A stretch of DNA of 64,000 bases from Thunnus maccoyii (taxonomy: Eukaryota; Chordata; Actinopteri; Scombriformes; Scombridae), in contig NC_056547.1 in the NCBI RefSeq assembly GCF_910596095.1, positions 5,724,147 to 5,788,146 on the forward strand, in the 5' to 3' direction. Shown here piece after piece: positions 1-13,079 of this stretch (its first letter is position 1; every line of letters begins with the position of its first letter). The position numbers were made by a program, and so were the translations under genes. Below the pieces are notes generated by a model. It did not search any database and was not told the DNA's origin. It saw nothing but the letters and a program-made list of their open reading frames with translations.

Positions 1-3000
1 GATCAGGTGTATTTTTACAGCGGATAAAGCCCTCAGCATGCTCGTAATCGGGCAACATTCCTGCCCCATGCTGACCTGGCTTAGTCCGCAACAGGCATCA
101 AGCTCAGTTGAAAGCTGTTTGGAAGAGAAGCTGCAGGGTATCTTTGGTGTCCACTGAGTTTGGTCTGACCTTTCACCTCTGTCACATGTCACTTCCCTGT
201 TACTCCCATTGTATCATATTTCATAATAATGGCAATAATCACATAATAATTATAAACAATGAGAGAGATGATGAGAGCTTTAATAGGAAAATACAAATGA
301 AAGTTAATCTGAAGATGATATGAGACTTCAGTTGTCTGAGTTAGTCAAATAAAGTGGATATCTTGCACAGGTACAGTCTTTTTAGTAACAAAATCCTTCT
401 TTGTGTCTTGACAGACAGTGTTTTCCTGTTCAGCTGCAGTGGAAGGATCATCACAAAAAGAGGGAATCTGGCACTAAAAAGAGAGTAACTTTGAAAGAAA
501 TTGATTTGACTAATTTGGACAACCGAAGCCTCATATTAGCTTCAAATAAACTTTTACAGACATTTTTGCACAGCTGTAGATTTTGTCCCCCATCACTTAC
601 AATGAAAGTGCATTATGAAGAGATCTCTTAATGGTCAGTATGAACAGGAGGAATGATTACAGCAAGAAAAACATATGTCAATGTTCATTTGGGAACCTGA
701 CTATTGTTTTAAGACAGACTTGAAAAAATGTGAGCCTATCCTTCAAGCTAAAAACTGACAATACTTTTGCAAATATCTCTAAATCTAACTATTCAGCAAT
801 TTGAATGAGCAGGAAATCATGTTTTTCTCCTCCCATTTATTCACACAAAGATGAAAAAGCTAAAAGAAACAGCACTTAAAACATCATGGAATGCTAAAAG
901 TCTCCAATGAAGTTTTCATAAACTGGATAAAAGTCAGTCTTTGGTTATATTATTATTCAATCAGAAAAATAGAAACTCCTACACTGCAGTCCAAAACTAT
1001 AAAATAACCAAGAAATATTACCCTTGTGACAATTTAACTCTGTGGTCACATTTGAAGTAGTAGTTTTTGGCATTGTGGTGTTTGTCTTTCATTAGACTGC
1101 ATTATATTGAGAAGTGTGTAATATTTTATCCACTACATGTAGATGTGCAGATAGCAGAGTAAAAGAAAATAATTCTAAACACCTAACAATACAATAATAT
1201 ATACAATACAACATCACAAACTACAGCCTCATAAAGGACCAAAGAGTTGAATCGTCATCTCTGTGACACAGTGTGACAAATTCACAAAGGTAGTATGTAT
1301 TATATACATATATATATATATATTTTATATTAATAAATTGAATTTATTTGAGACTAAACTAAATTAAACTTAAGGTTTCTGGCCTGCTTTGTGCAATGTG
1401 ACATCACATCTAATATTTGAAGAGCAGTTAGAGCATTTTTCCTCAAAGAGAGTCCTGAGACCCTGAGACTATCAAGGTTAAATTTTATTGTTTTTTTTCA
1501 CTACCATTAAAGCTGGAAGTCATACCAATTAAATTCTGCTTCAGATTAAATGTGTAGTTGTGTATAATTTCATACTTTTTTTGACAGAAAACATACACAC
1601 ACACACACACACACAAACCCATGCCCTCCCCAACCTCCACATGGCCAGAGCAAAAACAACAAATTGATTTGGATTGATTTTTGTTAACTTGTTTCTCATG
1701 AGTTGATGTTGTCTGTGATGTGCTTCTTCTTGTTGTCTTTTCCTTTGTCCTGTTTGTGAAAAACACCTCATAAATAAATGTGACTTGAGCAACTACATAA
1801 ATAAAAAGAAGAAAAAGAAGAAGAAACAGCACCACAAGTTCAGGAATTTTAGGGGCTCACATGGGTGCTGCTGTGGCTCCGCCTCAGGGTTAATTGACTT
1901 ATCTCAGCAGGTGGAGGCTAGTTTCCTTCGCTGACAGCCACTCTTTGTACTGGACTCCTCAGCTGCTCACACAGGTAGGAAAACATGCAGAGCGGAGAGA
2001 CAAATATAATGATCTGAAAGACTCAAGACTTGGAAAATCATTTTGTTGTATTGTTGCTGCTGGACTATTGGTGACATTGGTACTGTTTAATTTAGACTCT
2101 GGTTGGAATCTCTCACTTGTTAGTCATGTGGATTTTAGGCAGGTAGAGGTGTGAGAAGGTGGAAAGAAATAGTTTTAAGGGATGAAGAGTAATATTATTT
2201 AGAATAGATTTTGTTGTTATGTGACAGTCAACTTCAATCTACAGCTATGTACTATGTGGAACTTTTTAAGAACTGTTCTGACATGATGCCATGCTGAAGA
2301 GAAGACCAAAAAGACCGGATAATCTTACTCATCTGTCGTCCACTATTGCACATAAGTAAATTTGTCATGATGGATTTCATCAATACTTATTTAAGCTAAG
2401 ATGGCTTTTAATCGACTTGGATCAACACATAATGATATAAATTAAGTCTATTTATGGTCATCATAGTGCTTCACTTTCTCCTCAGTAGATTTGATTATTC
2501 TTCCCTGGTTGTCACTGATGAATGTTGCCGTCATACTTAAATTAATTTAGTGTTTTCCTTAAGTGATACTGAGGTCGTGTCTCAGTCCCTCACTTAGTAT
2601 GTATGAAATCATATGCAGTGAATTTGGGCTTGAGCATTGGTGAAGAGTGAACACTGGTACTCAGTGATGTGCAAAACATGTCTAAGGCAGAATTTTACAG
2701 TGATGTAACATCAACAGCTAACGCTTACTAACTTGAAGAAAGCCTGGAGTTTAGAGTTTAGTATAATGTCTATTTACATTTGTAGATAAAGTTCTTCTAG
2801 TAAGGTAAGTAAAGTGATGTTACTTTCCGTCAGCGAGGATAACAAACAAATGCACTGCCTTGCTTTTACGGTACATTGTGGGAATTGTCTGAGAAACTGA
2901 ACTTCCAATGCACTGAGAAGATTTTGGCACTGGGACACTTTACTGTGCTAGGGGCTGTTTTGAAATACACCCTGAGACAGGTGAATTTTGGTAGACACTT

Positions 3001-4099
3001 CGGCTACAGTGGTGATCAGACCTGAAACCTTGTAATTAAGGGGAATCCTTCTCAGGGGCTGGGCCACCTCGCTTAACTTTCAAAGTTAATGTTTGAATGT
3101 AGCTCCCATACAGTATTTTCCCTACCATTTAAGCTTCCAGGACATACCAAATCTGATTGAGTTGATTGTGTTTTAAAGATCTGTGGAGTAAATCACAGTT
3201 CTCACTGGTTGGTGCTTTGAAATCAGGGTTGACAGGCTCACTTTGGTGGAAAAAAAGTCTTGGTTGGCCTTCAGTAATATAGATGTTCCAGGCTTATTCT
3301 GTATTCATTTTGCATTGCATTTCAATCCATGTGAAAAAGAGGAAAAACACACTGTAAAAAGAAATCTGAGTTAGTCTGGAAGACCAATATTTTGAGTGCC
3401 AAATGAAACCTTTTTTCCTGTCCTGACTGCTCATCTGAGTGCGATGGGAATCAGTGATCACAAATGCCTTTATATTTTTGATGTTATGCATTTGTCAAAA
3501 TATATCAGGTAATATCAATTAATAACTTTAAAAATGTTCTCTCTCACTTGCTAAATCATGGCACCATGCTGCTGCTAAAATTATATTGCTTTTCCCTTTT
3601 TGATTTGCTGAATATATTATGCTTTCTTTTGTGGTCTGAGATTCACTTTGTCATTCTGTTGTATTCAGTTAAAGATGCCATTGATGTGAGAGTGATCACA
3701 CCTACAACAGTCTCTTATAAAATCCTTTTTCAATTGTGCCAATGCCAAAATAGACTGCCACACATTTAATATTGCTAAACAAGAACTTTAGTGTCAACCT
3801 GGGTTGAACCTTGTTCGTGACAACTCTGCGGGTATTATCAATGGTTGATAGGCTTAATGAGCTTACCAAGCGGCTTTTGCTCTTTTCACAGCATTTGCTT
3901 CTGTGGGCTGAATTGCTGGCCAAGACCAGGATCAGGAAGGATACTGCAGCATACTTTATGAATAGTCTTCTGTTTATCACTTTGACAAAATAGAGGAGGC
4001 AACTCCCTAGGCTGAAGTTTGTTGATTGCCCTGGAAGAAGTCAAGGGCCACAAATTCACACTTTGATAAAGGCCTGAAACATCACCAACACCACCAACA
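1..4099. other. Intergenic DNA upstream of the recoverin-type gene
   Basis: No exon, RNA gene or recognisable transposon end was found here. Short open frames on both strands have no domain, no family resemblance and no splice-compatible neighbours. A CA microsatellite lies at about 1,593-1,614 and a short TA run at about 1,307-1,322. The last ~100 bases before the ATG at 4,100 are probably 5' untranslated sequence of the recoverin-type gene. The upstream promoter could not be placed with confidence, as no good TATA box is visible close by. Confidence 0.6.
1593..1614. repeat. CA-type microsatellite
   Basis: Uninterrupted run of about eleven ac dinucleotides. It causes a run of Val-Cys codons in meaningless antisense open frames. 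Confidence 0.9.
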
Positions 4100-7000
4100 A
4101 TGGGTAACAGCAAGAGTGGGGCTGTGTCCAAGGAGATCTTGGAGGACTTGAAGCTCAACACTAAATTCTCAGAGACTGAGATCGTCCAGTGGTATGAAAA
4201 CTTTAAGAAGCAGTGTCCAACAGGCCGCATCTCAAAAGAGGAGTTCCAGAGCATCTACAGCAAGTTCTTCCCAGACAGCGATGCCAATACATATGCCCAG
4301 CATGTCTTTCGCTCCTTTGACACAAATGATGATGGTACACTGGACTTCAAGGAGTATATCATCGCCCTCCACATGACATCAACAGGGAAGACCACCAGGA
4401 AACTGGAATGGGCATTCTCTCTGTTTGATGTGGACAAGAACGGATACATCACCAAGTCAGAGGTCACAGAAATTTGCTCGGTGAGTTTTGGAGAAAAACC
4501 AGTGATGTAGTAGCTTGTAAAAGCATTTGAAAGCTCCAAATTGTGTTTGCAGAGTAGATATTTGTTTCCTTAGCTGGCAAATATGACTTTCAGAGCCACA
4601 AACCACAGTTTTCATTTTAAAAATATGGTGCTGATGTTGTTACCATCATCTAAACCACTCCTCATTGTTTACCAACTGGTCTGACTTCCAGCAGTTTGAG
4701 AATTGTCTGTAGGAACACTTTTGTGTAGTTAGAGTATGGCCTACATTTAAGAGATAAGGTAAGAGATTTGAATTAGCAAGGGCAAAATGAAACATAGACA
4801 ACAGTATTTTCTGCATACGAGTTGATATTGGACTGTTCTGAATGGTATCTTTTATCAGCTTTTAGACAAAAATCTAAAAGCAGATCTAACTACTGGATAG
4901 ACTGAGCTTAAGTTGGTTTATGTTCCTCTATCATTTTGGAATAAGATTATTATTATTATCTATATAAATCTTTTCTGGATTTAGGTGAGTAGAGTTTTAG
5001 TTGGACTGTTGATTATAGGTGGATTATAGGTGAAGGTGATGAGAAAAGGATTGTGAAAAGAATGAGGAGTTTAGATAGTTAAAAGCATGGTTGGAAGCTG
5101 GATCAAAGTGATGGAGATTTTCACAAGGAACTGTTAAGGAAGCAAATTTGAATTCTATGAAAATGATCTAAATTGCACAATGAGATCAGAAGAATAGAAA
5201 GCTGAGGCATGCAATCTAAGCATCTCCAAGGATGTCACTTGATTTGGATGTAGAATTTAAAAAAAAAAAAGTTGAGTCAAAATTTCCTTTTCTGACATTT
5301 CTGATCACGTCAAACATTAACACCCACTCACTCAGTGTCAGGAATACCTTTTCTGTCACCAAATTTAACTTGCTGCATTGAAAGCTATTCTCCATCTCAT
5401 GGACTTAATCTGGTTAGGTAACATTTTTTAAAACACAGGATTAGACTTTAATTGATGCTGATAGGTTAAATTAAGAACTAAGCCACCACAGAGCTTTGGA
5501 ATCGGGATGGGAGGACATATGTAGAATAAATATAGACTACGCACTTTTGAATTGAAGATTACCTCTAACTTAATATTTGATTTGTTTTTCCAGGAAGATA
5601 ATTGGAAATTAAAACCAATGTCAGACTGTCTACCTGAACACTTTTGAGTGGTTAGAATATGCCAAACACTTTCTGCATGAGCAGGAATGAAATTAAGCAT
5701 GAACAACTGTATCATCAGCATACAAGTTGATATGGGGTGGGATATGTGGTATAATGTGTATGTACATCTGATGTTAATGCACTTTACACTTTAAAAACAA
5801 TATATACTGCCAGTAGTTTGTCTTCTTTAATATAACTAAATATAACTTGCACTGCAAAAATAGCCAAAAAAAGACTATGCAAGGCTTACAATAAATGAAC
5901 TTGGAGAATGGGGTTTAAGAGAAAAGCCAAATCCTTCCTCAGAGTATGTCTGAATAAGACAGTTTGCTCCTGATACGACAACTTGGTCAATTTGCTTCCA
6001 TAGCGGTAATATTTTCTGTAAGCTCTGCTTTTGTAGTGAAATGTGAGCTAATAGTTTTGGCATTCTTCCCCTTTTGGGATTACTTGGTGGCTTTTGTGAA
6101 ATGTAAAATGCTTCAGGTATAGATCCAATCTGTCATATGAAAATCACAGTTAAAAGGGAGAGGAATGCATGATCATATACCAAAGGGCTGTTTAATAATT
6201 ATGTGTTAACCCCAATATAGCACCCAGTAACAACAAATGGAAAATACCCAATTTCCTGGGTTCTTTTAAATCTTTGCTACCCCTGCACACCTATTTATAG
6301 TCGCCACATTTCAATTTAAAAGATTATAGTTCATACCGAATAATCACAGAACAAAGCGAGGGGAGCCAAGCAGCTGGCCGGTTAATCTGTGCCACCAAAG
6401 CAGTTTGTTGCTGTTTTTTTCAGTAGACACATGATCGGCTCATAGATGTGACAAAATTGAGATTAGAGGAGGGCTTGGGTGTGACGGTTCTACTCCCATT
6501 GCAGTTATGAAAGTAGAATTCATATTAGTTGCAGCTAATGATGAAAATGACAAAGGAGGAAATTCATCTTGTCACCATACCTCACATGTTTAAATTACAG
6601 ATTAAAGGTAAAATGTCATAACAAAATGCTTCTCTATCTTTGACCAATTTGTGTCTTCTTTTTTTTCCTCTAATAGTCAATTTTCAAGCTGATTCCTAAA
6701 GATGAAGTGGCTGATCTGCCTGAGGATGAAAACACACCTCAGAAGAGAGCAGATAAACTCTGGACGTTCTTTGACAAGGGAGAGAATGGTGAGATAGTGA
6801 TAAGCGGATAACATTTTTGTTCTTTTGAGTCAACCAATGAAAATATTATGCTTCTGAGAAATGTCTGTATGATTGTAACTCCAACCACTTGTTAGATGGG
6901 GCCCAAGTGTAAAGGTGGGATGGATGAGTGAATGGCCTGACATTAGACAATGAAGCTCTGAGGCGTGCTACAAACCTTTTAGGAAGTTCTGTCCTGAAAC

Positions 7001-7810
7001 CTAATGCAAACTGTGCTTTATTCAATCAATGAATCACATGATTGGCTTGTAACAGAACCAAATTTCATGCAAGCAAAAGTGTAACATTTTTCAAAACAAA
7101 AAGGTCAATGCATAGAATACACATAACATATTAAAGACCAACCAAATCTAGGCTACATTATGAATTGTAAGTGTAAGATGAGGGATGCTGCAGTTTGTAG
7201 TGTAATGTTATAAGAAATGGGGTGATGGTTAACTGCAAGAAAAATGACTTTCATTTTCACACACAAAATGCATCAAGATCACACCGTTTCAGGTGGCCTA
7301 TTGTACTGATTCGCTGGTCAAATGTGAACAAGAGTAAATGTTGACCTCTGATTTGCTGGCTGCTGAAGGTGACTGGAGCTCACAAAACAGGAAATGCATT
7401 CTTGAATTTGTCAGTGGTTTGAAGATTATGTCTCTCAAAACTGAATTACCAGTAACCGACCATCTGCCTCATTTGACTGTATTACATTTGTTTTACTAGA
7501 AGATGATGCTCCTTGAACTTTGTTAGCTTGAGCTCTATGAGGTGAAATTATTTCCAATACAACCGATTGCAATGCCTCAAAGTTTCTGAATGCCTGAATA
7601 CCAATTTAGTGTGTTTTTAAGAGCTTCTTTAAATAAGTATTTTTAAGTTTGGGTCATGTCAATTACCTGAACTAAATTTCTTCTTTCTTCTTCTCTCTTT
7701 TTCTACTCCTTTTATTCTTTCCAGATCGAGTGGCAGAAGGAGAGTTCATCCAAGGAGTGTTGGACAATGAGGCAGCCCTTCGTTTGATTCAGTATCAGCC
7801 GGCAAAATAA
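4100..7810 (+). CDS. rcvrn: Recoverin/visinin-family photoreceptor calcium sensor (3 exons, 192 aa)
   Basis: Neuronal calcium sensor of retinal photoreceptors; family members restrain rhodopsin/opsin kinase when calcium is bound. Exons: 4,100-4,480, 6,677-6,788 and 7,725-7,810, all with GT-AG borders and compatible phases (0, then 1), giving 192 residues. Visible features: MGNSKSG N-myristoylation signal; degenerate first EF-hand with the family CPxG motif (residues 39-42); canonical calcium loops DTNDDGTLDFKE (74-85) and DVDKNGYITKSE (110-121); a fourth EF-hand without the acidic ligands (KGENDRVAEGE). It ends LIQYQPAK without the basic tail that mammalian recoverin adds. The length of 192 and this ending fit the visinin (cone) branch, whereas the nearby gsg1l2 gene fits the human RCVRN locus. 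Family is certain; which fish paralogue (rcvrn2/3/a/b) is not. The introns hold nothing recognised. Confidence 0.93.
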
Positions 7811-8250
7811 CTCTTTTATCAAACAGATTAATTGTATAACTCTCCACTCATGTCTTTTGCACTCTGCCCTTCAATCTGACACGCGACAGCACCTTCAGAA
7901 ATTGTGAACTTATAGGAGTTGCCACCGTCACACTGCATTGTTCAAATTGAACTGCAGTGAATCTTCTTATGGGTTTTACAACTTTTGTTACCAATGTGCA
8001 TGCACTGTCTGAACAGTTTTCTTAATGGATACACACACAAATTGCATCAACTAAATGTTAAAAATTCCCCCAGTTATCTGCAACTGTGGTTATCATAGCA
8101 ACTATCTCCACATATCAAAGCTTCACAGCAACTCCTACTTGACAGGTATATATCGAACATGAAGTACATCCTTAAAGTGACTCCTTATACACAAAAAGAG
8201 ATTTACGTGTAAAAAAAAAAAAATTAATAAAACAAAAATCAATCTCCACA
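7811..8250 (+). other. Probable 3' UTR of the recoverin-type gene
   Basis: Follows the TAA at 7,808-7,810. An AATAAA polyadenylation signal lies at 8,226-8,231, next to an A-run. The end is inferred from that signal only. Confidence 0.5.
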
Positions 8251-8667
8251 TAATTCAACTCCAACCCTCATTCCTATTTTTATGTGCAATATTCCATTAT
8301 ATGTGTAACCTAAATAATACTAAATCCTGCAACTAAGTAAAACGAAACTATTATCTTTACCTGCTAAGATTAGTTTCTTCTCTGAAATTTCAGTAGATGA
8401 GGCACATACAGTATTTCTGAAACTGACAGTGTTTAGTTTACATTTCTTAAGAAAAACTACATTATGAGGGTTTGTTTTAGCAACTCAAGCTTTCATTTAA
8501 ATATAATGTCATGTACATCAGTTATCTTTGTTTGTTTGTTACACAGAACCATCTGAGAAGTTGTCCTTGGAAACTGTTTGGAAAAGGGCAGGCACTTTCA
8601 AAAACTACTTGGCACGTGATTGGATGAACCATCTGCCTATCACCGTCTATCACAGTCTTACTTTGTG
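8251..8667. other. Intergenic, nothing recognised
   Basis: AT-rich sequence between the probable recoverin polyadenylation site and a MITE. The stretch at about 8,600-8,667 has the look of dispersed fish repeat sequence, but no second copy exists in the window to prove it. Confidence 0.4.
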
Positions 8668-8793
8668 AGGCAGCTGGATTTGCAAGAATGCATGAGAATC
8701 CTCATAGGTCGCTGATTGGTCACAAGCGCATAACTGATAAGATGGATTCTCGCGTGATCTTGTGATGTCGTCATCTCACACATCCAGCTGCCT
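8668..8793. mobile_element. 126 bp MITE-like element with 12 bp perfect terminal inverted repeats
   Basis: The left end reads AGGCAGCTGGAT (8,668-8,679) and the right end is its exact reverse complement ATCCAGCTGCCT (8,782-8,793). The interior has no coding capacity. Size and ends fit a non-autonomous DNA transposon. No target-site duplication is obvious, so the superfamily is not assigned. Confidence 0.6.
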
Positions 8794-9164
8794 TGCAATA
8801 TAAATAAATGCACTGTACCAGGGCCCTTATTATTGTCTGATTTTTTTGTCTTTACCAGTGTTAAATTCTTCCATGTGGCACAATCCTTCTTGTATGATGT
8901 TCTAGTTAAGTGGTGCATATTGGCGTAGAGGTTTGTTCATATACAACGACAGCTACAAATAAGTGTTGGTCTTGGCTTTCCCCAAGAAAATAAAATTCCA
9001 ATAAATCAAAACCATGAAATTGTGCAAAAAAATTAAGTTGTCTTCCTTTTTCACATAAAAGTGGGGGTTATGTGATAGTGTTGCCTTAAAGGGGATGTAG
9101 CATGCACTTTTCCAGGTGTATATTTTTATTCTGGCGCTCTACTGGAATATCTTTGCATGATTTA

Positions 9165-9480
9165 CAGTCATAGACTGTAAAAAAAATATGGATATAGTCA
9201 CTGTGACATCAGCCATTGGTTTGTTGACTGCCGTTTTAAAGCCTCAAGTTTAACGATTTTTACCATCGCCATGTTGGATTTGGGAAGCACAGCCAGGTAG
9301 CCTCCGCTAATTTAGCTGTGCTAAATAAAAAGAGGCAGTGGGTCTGTCGGGCAGCTGAGTGACGTGGAGCCTGCATTTCAAAGAAAAAACTCTTCAAATT
9401 GTAATTGCGCTTTGATAGTTGTCATTTTATCCATCTGTCTGAGGTAAACTGGACATTTCAATCAAGTCATTGCTTCTAGT
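9165..9480. repeat. Dispersed teleost repeat (probable)
   Basis: The stretch beginning near 'catagactgt' and continuing through the 'catcgccatgttggattt' region resembles a repeat commonly seen in percomorph genomes. This rests on recognition, since no other copy lies in this window. No coding potential. Confidence 0.4.
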
Positions 9481-9520
9481 GTTTCTGCCAAATATGAGAT
9501 GCAACTTTACCCCTCAGACA

Positions 9521-9757
9521 TGTTTCTAAACAAAGAAGTTTCTCATTTTAGCCATGGAGTGGTTCAGGATGTGTCATTTTACCAACAAAATTAACTTCAG
9601 TTTTATAATGTTCTATTGTACATAATTTACATGTATTTCCTGTGTATTTTCTTAGTATACAGAAATATATAAAGTACCACAAAGCTTATAATCTGGTACA
9701 GGTTCAGATCAGTGCTGAATACTAGAAAGATTAAACACTAAAAACATTCACAGATCT
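9521..9757 (-). mobile_element. LTR fragment, inverted relative to the copies at 12.2 and 20.9 kb
   Basis: Reverse complement of about 12,190-12,470 with scattered substitutions and a deletion of roughly 50 bases. Its outer edge (…aacattcaca|gatct) coincides with the inferred TG start of the LTR at 12,190, which supports that position as a real element end. Only the 5' part of the LTR is present. Confidence 0.6.
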
Positions 9758-11151
9758 AAAAGTGTAGGTTCACATCTAAAAGTATTAATGCATGTATCAA
9801 ATACATGACTTACACACTCTTATCTATATGCACGACATACAAAAAATATTCTACAAGGCTGACATGTTAACACTTGTTATTCTACTTACTTTAAGCTTAT
9901 TACTAAATATATGGCTCAGCTTAAAAACAAACTGAGGAAATTGTCAGAAACAAGCAGCCAGACCTCCTGCACACTCATTCACTAATCACACAACATCAAC
10001 AGGTGACTGAACAACCACTCAATTAAAAACTAGATCAATTCTAAATGAATGAGTGAGTCCAGACAGCTCACTGTGACTTCAACAAGCAAACTACCCACAA
10101 CACATTATATGATCTCTGCTGCATTCTTGTTAAGGAGATAAATTCACAAAAGAGCCAAAAAGAAATATTTAACCATCAGAGATGAAATTAGCGACCAAAG
10201 AGACAGAGAGAGAGAAGCTGTATCTGACTCACGTTATCTGACGTCTTCTTCTTTCTTTCATGGAGATGACGTATCCATGTCATAACGTCCATTTGTGACC
10301 GTTGGTCATCTTGTTTGTTAGTTAACAGAACTTTGTGGCTGCTGGTTAACCAGTCTGATATCATTAGCAACAATGACAAACAAGCTAACTCTCCTGGTTG
10401 TTTCTCCGGTTGCTTCTCTCTCCAGCCTCCCTGGCTGCGCTGCTGCTGTGCTGCTGCACTGCACAGTCCAGATCCATTCTCCTGTTCGCTTAACAACAGT
10501 CCTTAACAGTCCTTCCATGGATGTATAAAGAGACCTTCAGGCTGCTACAACGAGATAACTGTTGCATTGGCTAACGCAAGGAGCTATCTACTGCTCTTTA
10601 TCTACCGTTGCTACTCTGCCTTACAGTGGAGAGAATTGAAGATGAAATCCGGAAACTATCATGGGACCAACGTGATGTCAATATTGCATTCTGGTTGTCG
10701 ATTGGTTAGGGAGGACATCCTCCCTCGGAACGTCATTTTATGTGTCTTGGCCAATTATAGATTAGCATGAAAAAAAATGAAGTACATTAAATTTATGTAG
10801 GAGATCCCACCCTGTGGAGGACAGCAGGAGCCCGTCCTCCTCTGTCCCTCACTCCTCCTCCACTGCTCCCCACCACCACTTCACATACACTGCCCTTTCT
10901 CCTCCCGCCCTGCAGGTATCGCTGTTGAAGCATTTTAAGCAGAATTTCAATAATGGATTTTTTCCAAAGAAGAGAGAAAAAAATATGAACTTGTGAACTT
11001 GTGAAAAGTTGAAAGTGCTTAGTGACAATCATAGAAACTGTGTTTGTGTGCAGCTTGATACAAATCAGCACCACGGTTGTAGTTCTTCCGGTTTGAAAAA
11101 TAGGGTTGTAAATAGAGACTGATAAAGATATGTGCGTGGGAATATGTGTGA

Positions 11152-11155
<4 letters not shown>
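9758..11155. other. Intergenic, no gene recognised
   Basis: Several short open frames overlap on both strands (around 10.2-10.5 kb and 10.8-11.1 kb), but none shows a domain, signal peptide or convincing splice sites. The 10.3-10.8 kb part is more GC-rich and could be an old repeat or untranslated sequence. Nothing firmer can be said. Confidence 0.4.

Positions 11156-11156
<1 letters not shown>

Positions 11157-11190
<34 letters not shown>
11157..11190. repeat. GT microsatellite
   Basis: Run of about seventeen tg/gt dinucleotides, just outside the left edge of the segmental duplication. Confidence 0.9.
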
Positions 11191-11194
<4 letters not shown>

Positions 11195-11268
11195 GGCACA
11201 AATATCTTAATCAGTTTGGGATAAATTCAGTAATTAAAAGTAAACAGCAGATATAATAGTCTAATAAT

Positions 11269-12189
11269 CTGCTGATGTTTCCATGTCACAGTTGCCTTTG
11301 TCTATGAGTTCATCTTTTCCAGTTGCTGCACTCACTCATATCAGCTATTGCCATTAAAGGAAATGATAGAACCACAGTGTTTCTGCCACAATGCTTCACT
11401 ATCTGAATATCACAGACGATACTGCAGTTATTGTTTTATTTTCCGGTCTGTCTGTTCAAGGATTAAAGTCCCACTGAGCAGTTCATCTGTGTTGCACTCG
11501 AATACAGAAGAACGATATTGTGCTGTTTTACACAGCAGCTTCCCCTCAGCTGAAAGGATTTGTTTTGGTTTGAATGGGGCTAAAGACTGGAAATGATATG
11601 TTTATGACAAGCTGTTTCATTCTGCAAGATGAAACATTTCATTACATCCCATTCATCAATTTTTGGCTCTTTTATGTGCCCTAAAGTTCTGAAACAATGT
11701 TGAGCATGGAAAAAGTAACTTGACAAAAAAAAAGAAGTCTTAACTCAATGCTGACTTATCAGATTTTTTCTCAAGAAATTTCAGCCATCATCTCATTCGT
11801 CAGCGAATGGTGTTTGTTCTGTTGTCACGGAGATGGGTCTGTTTTCAACATTGCAATCTCCATTTACTGATGAAAAGATGTGGCTGAAAGCTCCAGAAGA
11901 AAAACAGAATGTTTTAAAACTTAGAAGCAAAATCGTCATTACATTATCACACTGTGTAGAACTTTACACATACCAGTTTATTGATATTGAATTGCAAAAG
12001 TGTTTCAGTGATTAATATTTTCTAACTTTTAACAAGCATACAAGAGTAGGATTTTATTTTAGCTACCATAGTAGTAGCCTGAAGTTGAATAGATCTTAAC
12101 ACATAAGTCTGGTGATTTTCTATATTTTTGTTATTGTCAATAAATCGATAATAAAAGACCAAAACCAACAATTAACTGATCCTCCGATC
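11269..12189. other. Left part of unit A, no gene recognised
   Basis: Present three times (A, B at 20,022-20,942, C at 28,821-29,735). A short plus-strand frame of about 60 codons at 11,833-12,015 recurs in each copy (20,580-20,768; 29,377-29,565), but it has no family resemblance and no supporting splice structure. I read it as chance preserved by recent duplication. Confidence 0.5.
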
Positions 12190-12905
12190 TGTGAATGTTT
12201 TTAGTGTTCAATCTTTCTAGTATTCAGCACTGATCTGAACCTGTATCAGATTATAAATTTTGTGGTAATTTATATATTTCTGTATACTAAGAAAATACAT
12301 AGGAAACACGTGTAAATCATGTGATATGTTGTCTGTTTTTGATGAGAATATAAATCTGTTGTCACAATAGAACAATATTATAAAACTTAAGTTAATTTGT
12401 TGGTAAAATGACACTTCCTGAACCACTCCACAGCTAAAATGAGAAACTTCTTTGTTTAGAAACAATATGTATATGCTAAATGTCTTTAAAGAAGCATCCT
12501 TTTCACCACTCAGGGGTTTTTGTTTTTTGGAAGCAAATTGTTTTATTGGCATATAAAATTGCCCCCCCACCCCTCCGATTTCATCAGGTGGAGGACAATG
12601 ATATAGTTTGACACGGTTTGTTGTAAGATTCCATGTTGGTTTTCCTCCTGTCCTCCCCAATTTTTTGAGTCATCAGCCGCCACTGAACTACACATAGAGT
12701 AGTCACAACAACTCTTAGAGGTTGGTAAGAAAGAGATAAAGGAGTTTTCGCCCCACTCTTTAGGACTCACACCTCTACAGCAGCTTGTATGTCAGTATCA
12801 AGTGTGTAAGTGTACCATGCTCTGAGCATTAAAGAAAGTGTGACAAAACTGTATTGAGAATTGTCTCTTTCCTCGTTGAAGTCAAGTGCATCAGGTAAAT
12901 TGCCA
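12190..12905 (+). mobile_element. Retroviral-type LTR (unit A)
   Basis: A ~716 bp block starting TGTGAATG and ending …AATTGCCA, the TG…CA form of LTRs. It contains an ATTAAA-type signal in its 3' part and is followed eight bases later by an 18-base match to a tRNA-Pro primer-binding site. The 5' part recurs inverted at 9.52-9.76 kb and the whole recurs in unit B. No gag, pol or env frame follows, so this is a remnant without coding genes. Exact ends are inferred. Confidence 0.55.
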
Positions 12906-12913
12906 CGACGATT

Positions 12914-12931
12914 TGGGGGCTCATCCAGGAT
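12914..12931 (+). other. Primer-binding-site-like sequence (tRNA-Pro type)
   Basis: TGGGGGCTCATCCAGGAT matches the known tRNA-Pro primer-binding site of gammaretroviruses and related LTR elements at 16 of 18 bases. It sits just downstream of the inferred LTR end, as expected. Sequence after it looks like untranslated leader and then degenerates into another repeat. Confidence 0.55.
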
Positions 12932-13079
12932 GCCAATCTCATTCCCTCCTTCACTTAATCTCCAAACAGGTCAAATGTGTGTGGCTGCTGAAGGGACTAC
13001 AAGTCGCCTAAGACCCACAAAGTCTCCCTCCCCTGAGAAAGGTTCGTAAAAGACTCTTGGCGTGAGAAGAGACTGCCTG

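Noticed and set aside
1485-1835. 116-codon minus-strand frame
   Set aside because: Includes the CA repeat as a Cys/Val run and low-complexity lysine-rich sequence; no family or splice support.
12217-12660. 147-codon minus-strand frame in unit A
   Set aside because: Lies antisense within the LTR and is broken into different frames in unit B by one base; no retroviral protein similarity.
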